DNA of 64,000 bases from Martensiomyces pterosporus (taxonomy: Eukaryota > Kickxellomycota > Kickxellomycetes > Kickxellales > Kickxellaceae), in NCBI GenBank assembly GCA_025201845.1, contig MU603944.1, forward strand, positions 62,001 through 126,000, in the 5' to 3' direction. Positions 44,325-53,900 of this stretch are shown piece by piece (position 1 is the first letter of the stretch; each line of letters starts with the position of its first letter). Both the position numbers and the translations under genes were made by a program. The notes beneath the pieces were generated by a model. The model did not search any database, had not been told where the DNA came from, and worked only from the letters and a program-made list of their open reading frames with translations.

Positions 44325-47300
44325 TTATAAGCTGGTTTTGGTGTTGCTGTGGCCAGCCAAGGTCGCCGATGTAGTAGCAGCAGAAGCAGCAGCCGCAGCA
44401 GCGGGGCTTCCAATGCTTGACCGCCTGCCAACCAGCCTCGACATGTAGTCAGTAACAAACTGCTTGATTTTGGTCTTTTTATGCGTCGACAGCTCCACAA
44501 GCTTCATCGGATCAAACGCTGGCGACTTCTTTTCCTTCTCCATCAGGATCTTCGTAATCTTTTTGGCTTCGCGTTTGAACTCTGTGTGGTCCATCTGTCC
44601 CTTGTACTTGTTCAGCGCGCGGACCACGTAGGAGGCCAGCTCGGCCGTAGCCTTCTTTTCGGTCTTTTCGCGCTTGGCAGCAGGCACCGACAGGGATCTG
44701 GACGAGTCGCGCCGGTGAAGCGTCTTGGAGCCGGCCAAGGACGTGGACGACTGTGTTTGCGTCAGCGTGGCTGCTGCCGTGGGCTCGCCGTCCGTATCAG
44801 GGGTGACAAGCTGCATGGTGGCAGCCGCCGTGGTTGTCGCTGCAGCACCTGCAGAAGCACTGCGCGACATGCCCGATGGCACCATGTCGCCAGCAGCGGT
44901 CCCTCCCTGCGATTGTGCGGCACGACGCATGGTGCGCTCGATGATCTCGTCGACCTTTGCCTTAGACACGCCGTTGATTTTGACGTCAGTGTCAGTCGCT
45001 ACAGCGACGGACGAGAGGCCAGCAGCGATGGAGAGGGAGGCTGCAGAGCGGCCCCTTTCCAGCCGGCCGTCACCAACACCCAGCCATCTGTCTAGCGACG
45101 CCGGAGGCATAGCTTGCGACTCTGGCAAAGACGCATTCGCAGCAGCATTGCTCGAATGTTGATGGCTTTCGCCAGCAAAGCCGAGATTGCGGTTTTGAGC
45201 CTCTGCTGCTGCTGCTGCTGCCGCTTCAGACTGAGCCGCTTCAGGCTGAGCCAGCGGCGGGTCCCACTGGGTAGCTTTCGTGGTTTCGTGGTAGTAGTAC
45301 ACAAGCCCATCATTCGTATACGCTGTCTTCCATCCCAGAGCAAGGGGCTTTGTCGTGGCAGTGGTTGGCAGTGTAGCCATGCGCGAATCAGCCGCGGCCT
45401 GCTGCTTGTGCTGCTCTCTGAGCGTGTTCGCATCAGAAAGCGCCGATAGAGACGCTGTGGGGTTATCGTGTGCTGCTGCAGCACCCTCATTTGGCTTGGT
45501 GCTGTACGCCTGATCACTATCAGCACGGTGCGGCGCGTGGTTCCAGCTGCTGTATCTGCTCCGCGACTGCGACGTGGGCGTTCCATACCCCGACGAGCTG
45601 TACTGGGAGGCACTCAGTGGGTGTGCGTAAGACCTGCCCGGCGGAGGGTAGTCGCTGGTCGATGAACGAGGGAAGCGCGAGTACGACGATGTGCGGTGAT
45701 ACGCAAGCGGCGACCGGGACCGAGACTCGCGCGCTGCATACCGCGACCCTATTTCTGGATACGGCGCCCTGCCTGGCGACCTGGCTAGCCGTGAGGACAA
45801 ATTGCCCATGGGCGATTGGGCACGGTATCCAAAGCTCCTCCGGCCCCACCCATTGACGCCAGCAGTGTGAGGTGCAGATGAGAGTGCGTCGCGCGGTGAT
45901 GGCGACGCCGAGCGCATTCGAGACGGATTAACAGGGCGCTGCCATGCAGAGGACCGAGGGGAGTTGTGGACGCTTTTGCCTCCGCTGTTGACACCCAAAG
46001 CGCTGCTGGCAGCAGGAGGTGTGCTGTTGGTGCGGCTGGGGCTCTCTCGGCACGACACTGCCGGTGTTCCTGAGGCGGGGGTAGTGTTGCCGGAGCCCTT
46101 GCGGCTTTTTTTGGGGATCTTGAACACGTGCTTCAGTGGCTTCCACCGCTCAACGAGCTCGCTGGCCAGGTTGCTCACGTTCTCATCGCTGTAGCTACAC
46201 AGCTGCGCTACCGTCTCGTTCAAGCGGCTCTCCTCGATGGTGTTTCTGGTTGATATCGGCAGATGCGCAACGCACTGGAGGATCTTTATCAGCATGACGT
46301 CGTCGCCCTCATAGTCCTGCAGCCACGCACGCAGGATGCCCACGCCCTGGAGGCCAATAAGCGACTTGAGCAGCCGACGGTCGCTGGTCTCCATGAGCTT
46401 GCCAATGAGGATTCCGATAATGCGTGTTTGCCGCGACGAGCGATGCATGATCTGCACGAATTTGAGGACCTGCTCGGGCGATGTGAGTCCCTTCTTGTTC
46501 TTCCTCTCCCGCTGGTGGGCCGCCCGCCTTGCTGCATAGAGCCCATGGCCCGCGTCCTCGTCCTCGTCGTCCTCCCCATCGTCGCTAGATCCCGAGTAGT
46601 CGTCTTCTCCATAAGCGCCGCCAGGGCTATCGTACTCTCCGTCATCGACAGCAGCATGGCGGCGGCGGATGTCGTCGCGCTGGCGCCTAGTCACCGTGCC
46701 GTCGTCAATCTCCTCGTCAATGTCGGCCACGTCGTCGTCGACTTCCTCGCCGCTGCCCGCATCCTGGGCCGGCTTCTTGCGGCGCTCCTTAGCCACGCCA
46801 ATGACGCCCTTGCACTCCGGTGAGCCGCAGTAGCAGAGCTGTGGCTCCGATCCCGCCAGACGCTCAAACTTGTAGTCAAAGGTGATTTCCTCGCCGCGCT
46901 TAATCGGGCGCTCGACAAATATGCCCATGCGGATAGCGCCGGCAACCATCCACTTCTGCAGCACGCAGTTGGGGCCGCAGCTGTGGTTGATGAACCGAGC
47001 GATGCACCCCTTGCGTGTAGCATCAATGACTTTGTTGTTCCCAATGCTCATAAAGTAGTGGTGCTGGATGCCCTCTGACTGGTAGACGCGTGCGCGCTTC
47101 CTGAATTCGCCAGACGACACAATCTCGCCCATGTACTCCATGACGAAGCGGCCGGTATCCAAGTCCTCCAATGCCTGGAGGCCGAATCCCTTGCGCCCGG
47201 CATCGATGACGCGGACCTTGGCATACTGGCGTTTCTGGAACCTGCGGTTCAGGCAGTGGCTGCCACAGGGGCAGGTCAGGGGGTTGCATTCCATCTGCAC

Positions 47301-47600
47301 CAGGCGGTTGATGCAGTCCGAGTTTTCGCCGCAGGCCTGGGACCGTGGATCCGTCTCCGGATTGTAGCGGCAGTGGCACGGGATGGACTCCTCGTGCTTT
47401 GTGCCATCTGTTGTGACGCGAACAAGCACGTTCTTGTCCACGCTCTCAAACTGCCTCATGGCGCGAGCTGTGGCGTCGCTGCCTTCCAAGTCTCCATTCT
47501 CGTCGCGGTGTATGTGGACAGGGCCGGCGCTGTATGGCGGTGTTCTGTCTCCTTCGTTGTCGGCTGTGTGCGGGCTGCTGTGGTAGTGCGCGGGGGGCAT
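44325..47600 (-). CDS. SET2: Histone H3 lysine-36 methyltransferase Set2
   Basis: 1,091 residues in a single exon. The AWS domain with its Cys cluster is at about 74-122 (CHCRYNPETD...CPCGSHC). The SET domain spans about 125-243, with FINHSCGPNC around 203-212 and GEEITFDY at 237. The post-SET Cys motif CYCGSPEC is at about 256-263. A helical region resembling the TFIIS N-terminal/LEDGF fold spans about 373-490, a WW domain lies at about 752-782 (GWKTAYTNDGLVYYYHE), and a C-terminal SRI domain at about 985-1058 binds phosphorylated RNA polymerase II tail. This full order (AWS-SET-postSET-WW-SRI) is diagnostic of Set2/SETD2, which deposits H3K36 methylation during elongation. Long Ser/Arg-rich linkers make it larger than the yeast protein. 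It is convergent with SRP102. Confidence 0.95.
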   Translation of the reverse strand: MPPAHYHSSPHTADNEGDRTPPYSAGPVHIHRDENGDLEGSDATARAMRQFESVDKNVLVRVTTDGTKHEESIPCHCRYNPETDPRSQACGENSDCINRLVQMECNPLTCPCGSHCLNRRFQKRQYAKVRVIDAGRKGFGLQALEDLDTGRFVMEYMGEIVSSGEFRKRARVYQSEGIQHHYFMSIGNNKVIDATRKGCIARFINHSCGPNCVLQKWMVAGAIRMGIFVERPIKRGEEITFDYKFERLAGSEPQLCYCGSPECKGVIGVAKERRKKPAQDAGSGEEVDDDVADIDEEIDDGTVTRRQRDDIRRRHAAVDDGEYDSPGGAYGEDDYSGSSDDGEDDEDEDAGHGLYAARRAAHQRERKNKKGLTSPEQVLKFVQIMHRSSRQTRIIGILIGKLMETSDRRLLKSLIGLQGVGILRAWLQDYEGDDVMLIKILQCVAHLPISTRNTIEESRLNETVAQLCSYSDENVSNLASELVERWKPLKHVFKIPKKSRKGSGNTTPASGTPAVSCRESPSRTNSTPPAASSALGVNSGGKSVHNSPRSSAWQRPVNPSRMRSASPSPRDALSSAPHTAGVNGWGRRSFGYRAQSPMGNLSSRLARSPGRAPYPEIGSRYAARESRSRSPLAYHRTSSYSRFPRSSTSDYPPPGRSYAHPLSASQYSSSGYGTPTSQSRSRYSSWNHAPHRADSDQAYSTKPNEGAAAAHDNPTASLSALSDANTLREQHKQQAAADSRMATLPTTATTKPLALGWKTAYTNDGLVYYYHETTKATQWDPPLAQPEAAQSEAAAAAAAEAQNRNLGFAGESHQHSSNAAANASLPESQAMPPASLDRWLGVGDGRLERGRSAASLSIAAGLSSVAVATDTDVKINGVSKAKVDEIIERTMRRAAQSQGGTAAGDMVPSGMSRSASAGAAATTTAAATMQLVTPDTDGEPTAAATLTQTQSSTSLAGSKTLHRRDSSRSLSVPAAKREKTEKKATAELASYVVRALNKYKGQMDHTEFKREAKKITKILMEKEKKSPAFDPMKLVELSTHKKTKIKQFVTDYMSRLVGRRSSIGSPAAAAAASAATTSATLAGHSNTKTSL

Positions 47601-48484
47601 CGACGGCTGCTTGGCTGCTGCTGGCTCGGCCGGAGCAGATCTACATTAGTGGAAATGCAGTGCAATTGCACAAAGCAAAAAAGAATAGCGGGAGGAAGGG
47701 GGCCGCGTTAGTGCAGTGTGGCGGGGGCTGCCGTGTGAAGCACACAGGGCGTATAGCGAAGAAAAGTGCGCGCAACCCAAATCGTGTTGCGCGGCGAGCA
47801 CAGGTGTGTGGAGGTGCCAGCTGGCGCTCCACCAAGGCCAATGAGTGGAAGTTGCACGTACTCTGTGTGTTTCGAAGCGCTGCCGCTGCCGCCTACGAGC
47901 TCCATATAGTGCTAGTGTATCTGTCTGCTTTTCGCTTGTGTTCGGTGTACGCGAATAGCGGTGGCAAGCGCGGGTGGGGGCGGCGAGGCGTTAGAAGCGC
48001 GTTTATACGTGTTGGCCAAGGCGAAGTGCGCCCTCAAATAGCTGCAGAAAGGAAGGGTGCGGCCTGTCCGATATAATAGGGGGTAAAGGCTGCTTTGTGT
48101 GTGGCCGGGCTGTCCAGAAGAACAGAAGGAAGGAAGAGGCAAATGGACGCCGGGACGCGTTGTTGTCAATTCAATAGGCAAGGGGGAAGGGTACCTGCAC
48201 TTGGCAAGCTAAGTAATACGAAGAAAAAAAAAAGATAGCAAGCGAAACGAAGCTATTTTTTCTCCATTCCACGCAAAAGCCTCGCCCCCAAAAGGCGTGC
48301 TGCGCCTGCGTGCCGGCTCGTAGAGGGGGACGCACCTTCCAGTCACCCAATGGGTCTGCTTGGCACATCCGCCAACCGCTGACGTTTTCTCTTGGCGCTG
48401 GCCACATCGGGGAGCTCGTGTGCCATTCTCTCCTCTCATTACTAATCGACATTATTCCTCTTCTGTGTACTTTTCGCTGTGATC
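47601..48484. other. Divergent promoter between SET2 and CMC4
   Basis: About 0.9 kb. Open frames (for example 47534-48076 plus) overlap promoter sequence and lack domains. An A-rich run lies at 48222-48233. No gene recognised. Confidence 0.5.
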
Positions 48485-48688
48485 ATGTCCAAACCGCCCT
48501 GCCAGAAGGAAGCCTGCGCTCTTCAGGACTGCCTTTGGAGGAACGACTTTCAGGAGTCGCGGTGCCAGGATGCCCTGCGAAGGCTGGAGCGGTGCTGCAA
48601 TGCCCTTCTAGCCAAAGGCGGCGCGTCGCGGTGCTGCCCAAGCAAGCCGATGCAGAAGACGGCGGCCTCGAGTGCCACCAAGGAGTAG
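48485..48688 (+). CDS. CMC4: Twin CX9C mitochondrial protein Cmc4
   Basis: 67 residues from ATG 48485. Cys6/Cys16 and Cys27/Cys37 form two CX9C motifs (CQKEACALQDC and CQDALRRLERC). Additional Cys11, Cys38, Cys50 and Cys51 match the Cmc4 pattern rather than generic CHCH proteins. The N-terminus MSKPPCQKEACALQDC closely follows the family. Such proteins are imported into the mitochondrial intermembrane space by the Mia40 disulfide relay; Cmc4 has a minor, poorly defined role there. The length equals that of yeast Cmc4 within a few residues. It would be missed by annotation with a 100-codon cutoff. Confidence 0.9.
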   Translation: MSKPPCQKEACALQDCLWRNDFQESRCQDALRRLERCCNALLAKGGASRCCPSKPMQKTAASSATKE

Positions 48689-48826
48689 AGCAGCCGAGGC
48701 TTGCATCAATCGCCTCAATGATACAGGCAGCGTTTTAGAATTGTTGTTTAGATATTGATCATACAAAGCGCAAAATAGAGCCGAGACCTATGCTGGGTGA
48801 GAAAGTAGTAGCTACATGTGTATCCA

Positions 48827-49291
48827 TCAGCTGCTCTTCACGCTGGCATCGCCCGCCTGCTTGAGTCCATTGACAATCAAGGCGAACTTGTTCTTGTGAG
48901 CGTCGTTGATAGTGAACTGCTGCTCCTCGTCGCCAAACCCGCCGCATCCCGCTCCGGGGTTGTATCCCCACAGTACGTTCTTGCCCTGGCGCACAAGCAC
49001 CGTGGTGTTCTCGCCAAACACATCGGGCCCGCCGGGGGTCTCGCGCTGGGGCAATTCCCTGAGCTCGTCGACAAGCCCAAAGACGGTGCGCAGGCTATCG
49101 CCAGCCAGCTCGCCCGTGTGCACAGCCGACTCCTGCCTGTGTTCGTCGTACTCGCGCTTGACGACCTTGGCCCCGCCCTGGGGCGTTCCCGTGATCTCGA
49201 ACGTGCTGCGAAGCTTGGGCGGCATGATGCCTGGCACTCCGAGGCCCGAGGCGTAGTCGACAAGCGAGATGTGAAGGCTGTTGTCACTCAT
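48827..49291 (-). CDS. Unrecognised small protein, paralogue A
   Basis: 154 residues from ATG 49291 (MSDNSLHISLVDY). The upstream in-frame extension to 49612 resembles a leader. No signal peptide or membrane segment is seen. It aligns along its length with the next minus-strand gene (49609-50064). Shared points are an N-terminal hydrophobic strand ending in a Gly-rich turn, a middle GE(L/I)xGD block, V(D/A)EL with RLP or ELP, DVxGxxxxVxVxxGKxVW, and a C-terminal segment before LxAG or LKQAG. The alternating hydrophobic pattern suggests a mainly beta fold. A Cys-Gly insertion (GAGCGGFGDEEQ) is unique to this copy. Function unknown; I do not match it to a family. Confidence 0.75.
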   Translation of the reverse strand: MSDNSLHISLVDYASGLGVPGIMPPKLRSTFEITGTPQGGAKVVKREYDEHRQESAVHTGELAGDSLRTVFGLVDELRELPQRETPGGPDVFGENTTVLVRQGKNVLWGYNPGAGCGGFGDEEQQFTINDAHKNKFALIVNGLKQAGDASVKSS

Positions 49292-49608
49292 TATTTCTGG
49301 GCGTGATGTCGGTATCTGTTTTCTAGTTCCAGCGAAAAAGAGGAGGCAGGCACAGAGTAACTGTAGTGCGCAAAGAGAACAAGAGAGAGATAGGGTAAGG
49401 AGAAGTAGGAGGCTGAAGCCTAGCACTCTGCGCCATCGCTTAAATACGAGTGCCAAGAAAGGAGGCCTCGCTCTCTTCTTTTCAGCCAAACCACACGAGG
49501 AAGGATGAGGGCTGGCATCATGTGAGCAAAAAGCCCAACAGCAGCAGCGTGCATTGCGTGCTTGGCTCCTCCGTGAGAAAAACGCTGTGCTCCAGCGCGC
49601 ATATGCCT
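49292..49608. other. Spacer between the two paralogous small genes
   Basis: Contains GTATTTAAG (minus strand, about 49439-49447), a TATA-like element 155 bases before ATG 49291. Nothing else recognised. Confidence 0.5.
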
Positions 49609-50064
49609 TCATTGGCCGCCCGCCGCAGCAGAAGCAGAAGCAGCAGCATCCATGCCAGCAGCTAGCAGCACATCCACAGTCCGCTTGAACTGCTTCTTGG
49701 CGTCCGGCGTGATCTCAGCAAACGTCCCTGGCGCCGCGCTCTTCTGCACCGCATTGGCCCAAACCACCTTGCCCGAATCAACCACCACTATCGACGCATC
49801 GGCTCCCCACACATCCGTCGAGCTGGCATCCGGCTGTCTTGGGAGCCTCACCAGCTCTGCTACTGGGTCCAGCACTCGTTTCTTGTACTCGTCGCCCTTG
49901 ATCTCGCCGGTCTGTGACGTGGCCACGCCATTCTTGTAGGCGATCACCGTCACCGAGGCGCGCTCCTTGTCGCCTGAAAAGTCTACCATCGAGCGCATGG
50001 ACGGCGAAAGGATGCTGCCATCGCCAAGCCCGTCTGTCACCGTTACTGTGATAGCTGCACACAT
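49609..50064 (-). CDS. Unrecognised small protein, paralogue B
   Basis: 151 residues from ATG 50064 (MCAAITVTVTDGLGDG). It is homologous to the neighbour at 48827-49291 but clearly diverged. It has ERASVTVIAYKNGVA and GEIKGDEYKK where the neighbour has KVVKREYDEHRQES and GELAGDSL, and GADASIVVVDSGKVVWAN where the neighbour has GENTTVLVRQGKNVLWGYN. It ends in an Ala/Ser-rich tail. No targeting signal or membrane segment is visible. Tandem orientation on the same strand, with the neighbour downstream, indicates local duplication. Function unknown; a soluble beta-rich protein is the most that can be said. Confidence 0.75.
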   Translation of the reverse strand: MCAAITVTVTDGLGDGSILSPSMRSMVDFSGDKERASVTVIAYKNGVATSQTGEIKGDEYKKRVLDPVAELVRLPRQPDASSTDVWGADASIVVVDSGKVVWANAVQKSAAPGTFAEITPDAKKQFKRTVDVLLAAGMDAAASASAAAGGQ

Positions 50065-50419
50065 GTTTGCCGGGGTAGAATGCGGTTTCTAAAGTGTATT
50101 AATTCAGAGTGCTGGCGTTGGAGGGACAAGCGAGCAGGGTTGGTGTGGCAGTGAGGAAGCCTTTGCAGCCCAGCTGTGAGTGCCACCGAAGACAAGCGCA
50201 ATCCAGCAGGGAGGCTGGGAGCCATGTTGCACAGCGCGGCTCTGTGCATGACGTGGTGGATGGGCAAGGGTAGCGCGAGGTTCAGCCTGGTGCTCAGACA
50301 AGCGAGTCGCGGTCAACATGCGCGCAAGGTTTGTATTCCCTAGCAAAACGAAAGAGATCGAGAAAGCAGCTGTGGAGAAGCGCTACACAGACACGCCGCG
50401 GCCCAGGCGGCTGGCTGTT
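50065..50419. other. Spacer between paralogue B and Rab5IF-like gene
   Basis: About 355 bases of promoter for paralogue B and 3' flank of the next gene; no feature recognised. Confidence 0.5.
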
Positions 50420-50770
50420 TCAGGCGTGGATCATCGTGTAGACGCCAACCCACGACAGCAAGAACATTGCTACGCCCGATCCTATGCTATCGCCGAGCAC
50501 CTCCATCTTGCCGCCAAAGTCCTCGTCGTCCACGCCGAGGTAGCTGGTCCAGTAGATGGACGGGAGCGCTATCGAGCCAACAAAGTATGTGATGAAGCAG
50601 GGCAGCCCGCGGAACCCAAGCAGGCCATAGAACAGGCCGAGAAACACAGAGTATGCTGAAATTAGCCAAAACACCACAGCCCGGAGCTCATCCTTGTGCC
50701 AGTCCTCATCCCTCGTAAGCGCCTTTTGCCAGAGGGTCAGTGTCTTTTTTTCGGCTGCGTTAGCACTCAT
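50420..50770 (-). CDS. Rab5-interacting protein family (Rab5IF/EMC6-like) membrane protein
   Basis: 116 residues from ATG 50770. An in-frame ATG at 50842 would add 24 residues of uncertain value. Three hydrophobic segments lie at about 33-53, 55-75 and 96-114. The characteristic layout is WxKxxTRDEDWHKDEL before the first segment, GLLGFRGLPCF between the first two, and the loop YLGVDDEDFGGKMEV before the third, matching human RAB5IF (C20orf24), which ends similarly with YTxIH. In animals this protein sits in the ER translocon-associated OPTI/PAT machinery and has also been linked to respirasome assembly. The fungal role is inferred only from the family. Confidence 0.8.
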   Translation of the reverse strand: MSANAAEKKTLTLWQKALTRDEDWHKDELRAVVFWLISAYSVFLGLFYGLLGFRGLPCFITYFVGSIALPSIYWTSYLGVDDEDFGGKMEVLGDSIGSGVAMFLLSWVGVYTMIHA

Positions 50771-50968
50771 CTCTGCCGATTTTGATAATAGCGCTCCCTG
50801 GTCGTCGCGAATGAAATAGCACAAAAAGAGAACGGAATTCACACAGTGGAGGAAAGCAGGAAATGCAGCTGCACATTCAAAGGGCGGTGGACAGCGCCGG
50901 TTTTTTATTGGGCCAAAAAAAAATACTAGCTGCTACGACTGCCGCGCCTTGGACAGAAAAAGCCCCGC

Positions 50969-53900
50969 TTAGCGCAGATACGACTGGAGAGACTCGCCCA
51001 AGTAGGACTCGATGACCTTGACCGTCTCCTGGGTGGCCCTCTCGACACGAGCGTCATCGTCCTCCAGCAGCTCGGCCAGATAAGGAATGGTCTCTGGAAG
51101 CAGGATGAGGAACTCCTCGCCCAGGCGCTCGTAGAATGCCTGCAGTACGATGAGCGAGCCCACGCGCACGGCAGGGTCGTCGGACCTTGACTTCATCATG
51201 ACCTCCTGGTTGATCTGCTTCCACATCGCATCGTTGCCTACCGCGACCGCCAGCTGGCTAGCCGCTGGCGCCAGGTACTTCTTGGTGCGCGCAATGTACA
51301 TGTTGTACGCCTGGTCAGCGGGGGTTCCTGCGGGAGCCTTGGTGTTGGGCAGCTGATGAGCCAGCGCGCGGTAGACCTTCCTGAACGTGTCCTCGTTCCA
51401 GAAGTCGCTGGTGTCATGCAGAGCGCTCTGGTGGATCGACTCGACGACTGCGCTCCACAGGGCACTTGGCGCTGCCTTCTCCACTCGGTCAGCCTCCTCC
51501 TGGAGCTCAACGCTTTCGCTTGCAACGCCGAACCTCTTGAGCTGGCCAACGGTAGCGTCGATGACCGAGCTGTAGTACGGCGTGAGGATGGACTTGAGCT
51601 TGTCGAACAGAACGTTGAGCACACGGTAGAGCACACGCATGCGTGTCTCCAGCGCATTCTGCTTCCGTGCGGCAGCGCCGTTCTCGTCCTCGCCGTCAGA
51701 ATCGGCAGTGCCGGTCCAGCCAGCCGAAGGAGCCGGCAGCGTGCTTGGGTCAGCAGTCGCCCACTCGACAAAGGAGAGGAACAGCGGCTTGAACAGGTTC
51801 TCGCTGAGCTTGACAATGAAGCGCATGAATGCGTCCAGAGTCGCCTGCTCGACCGCCTCCGCATCCCTGACGGGAATCGCCGGGTTGCGTGCAAGGTCAA
51901 ACACAGTGAGGAAGAACTTGAACAGCGGCTTGTAGAACTGCAGCAAGTGCGTGCGCTGGATGGACGCACCCGTCTTGCCGACAAACTCAACAAAGGGCAC
52001 GATAACTGCAGTGCCCTGCCTGCTGGCCTCCTTCTGGTAGTAGGCAAACTGCGCAGGCAGGAGCTGGCGTGGCGGGATGCTCTTTGCCAGCGCAGAGAGG
52101 ACGCTATCGGCCATTTGCTGTGCCTGCGCACGCAGCTGGGCCAAGTCGGATTCCTTAGCGCTCTTTCTCCTGGGACGACTGGACTCGCTTGAGTCGTCCG
52201 AGTCCACATCGCTCTCGCTCTCGCTGCCACTCTCGTCGTCCTCCGAGTCCTCGTGCGAGCGGATTGCTGGGTTGAAGAGGCAGGCGAACAGAGGCGCGAG
52301 CGAAGGACCGAGGAACGCGGACATGTTTTCGATGATTGCCTCCATCGCGCTCAGCGCGCTGATCATCAGCGTCAGCTCATCGGCACTGGCCCTGCTGAAC
52401 TTGCCAGTCACGCCGCGTAGATGCCTGAGGACCGATGGCAGGTACACAGGGAGGATGGGAATGAGGCGCGACCCGAGCTCGCTGCAGAGAACAGCGAGCG
52501 CAACCAACGCCGCAGACGCCACCACTGGGTTCGGAAGGCTCAAGCAGCCCTGCCCAGAGATCTTCTTGACAATGTCGGTGAACAGCACAGGGCGCAGCGC
52601 AGCAAACTTCTTGGCCGCAGTGGCGATGCACAGCAGAGCAGCCTGCTTGTTGGCCAGGATCTCGCGCTCGTTGGATGCACCTGGCGGGCTGCCAGGCTGC
52701 TTCTCGGAAGCAATTGCCACCATTGGCGCAATCAGCTCCAGCATGTCGTCAATGTCCTTGGAGTCCTTGTCAACAAGCCTCGTGTCAAACTCGGACAGCT
52801 TGGTGTTGGCCAGCGCCATGACCTTGCGGCGAGCCTTGAGGTCGTTCTGGCCAAGCAGCTTGATGACAGTGCGGACAAATGAACGCCTGTCCATCAGCCT
52901 GTTGACGTCGTCAAGCACGTTGTACGCCAGGTGAACGGACTGCCTCCACACGCGGTCGGATGCCGAGGCAGCCAGACGCTGCTGCGAGACAAGGTGGTCG
53001 TATTGGCTGCTGATCTTGGTAATGAGGTCAAGCAGCGCTGAGGTGGCCGACGAGAGCTGGGCGCTGACTGCTGGGGTGGTTGAGTCGATCGCGCTGAACT
53101 TGCTCTCGAACTGGCGGCTGGTGAGCAGGCGGTGCACAAAGTCAAGCACCACGAGCCTGTAAGTGCGAAGCTGCTTGTTGTTCATGCGGGCCAGGTCGAT
53201 ATAAAGCTCAGACGAGACAGCCTGCTCAGCGTCGCTCTTGGCCTGCTCCTCGCCGGGCTGCTGCTTCTCGGCAGGGAGGATGATGAGCTCGCGCACAAGC
53301 AGCTCTGCGCTGTGCACCTGGTCAACGGCAGAAAACTCTTGCGCAAGCGAGCTGGTGAACGAGTGGATGTCCTCGGTCTCCTTGGCCGACGCCTCGGTCT
53401 TGCTGCTCTTCAGCAGGCGCGCGACATTCTTTTCAAGCAGGAGAGAGAACACTGCTGGCGCATAGGTGCCGACGCCCATGGTGCGAACGAGTGTCGTGAA
53501 CAGGGTCATGCGGCGGTGGCGAGGGATGTGCGAGAGGGCATCCACAAACACACGAAGAACAGGCCCTGCCTGGGCGACCTCCTGGGCCTTTGAGCTGGAC
53601 AGGGCTGGTCTGGCACTGATCAGGGGCGGGATAATCTTCTCGAGCGTCTGCTGGATGACATGGAAGCTGTACTCATCGTCCTGGCGCAGAACGTTGGCAC
53701 CCATGAACGTAAAGATGGCCATGACGTGGTGCAGAACGACCTGTGGGTGCTGGGCTGCAACGGCAGCGAGCAGAAGCAGCGTCTGGTTGTGCGTCTGTGG
53801 GCTGGTAGACGTGCGGATCGACTGCACAATGACGTCGACGCGGATAACGCTCTCGTCAATGACAATGGCCGTCCTGTTGGCCTCGTCGAAGATGCGCGTG

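Noticed and set aside
48503..48600. CMC4 reading as part of a longer 142-codon frame (48310-48738)
   Set aside because: The overlapping frame has no Cys pattern; the small frame has a perfect twin CX9C arrangement.
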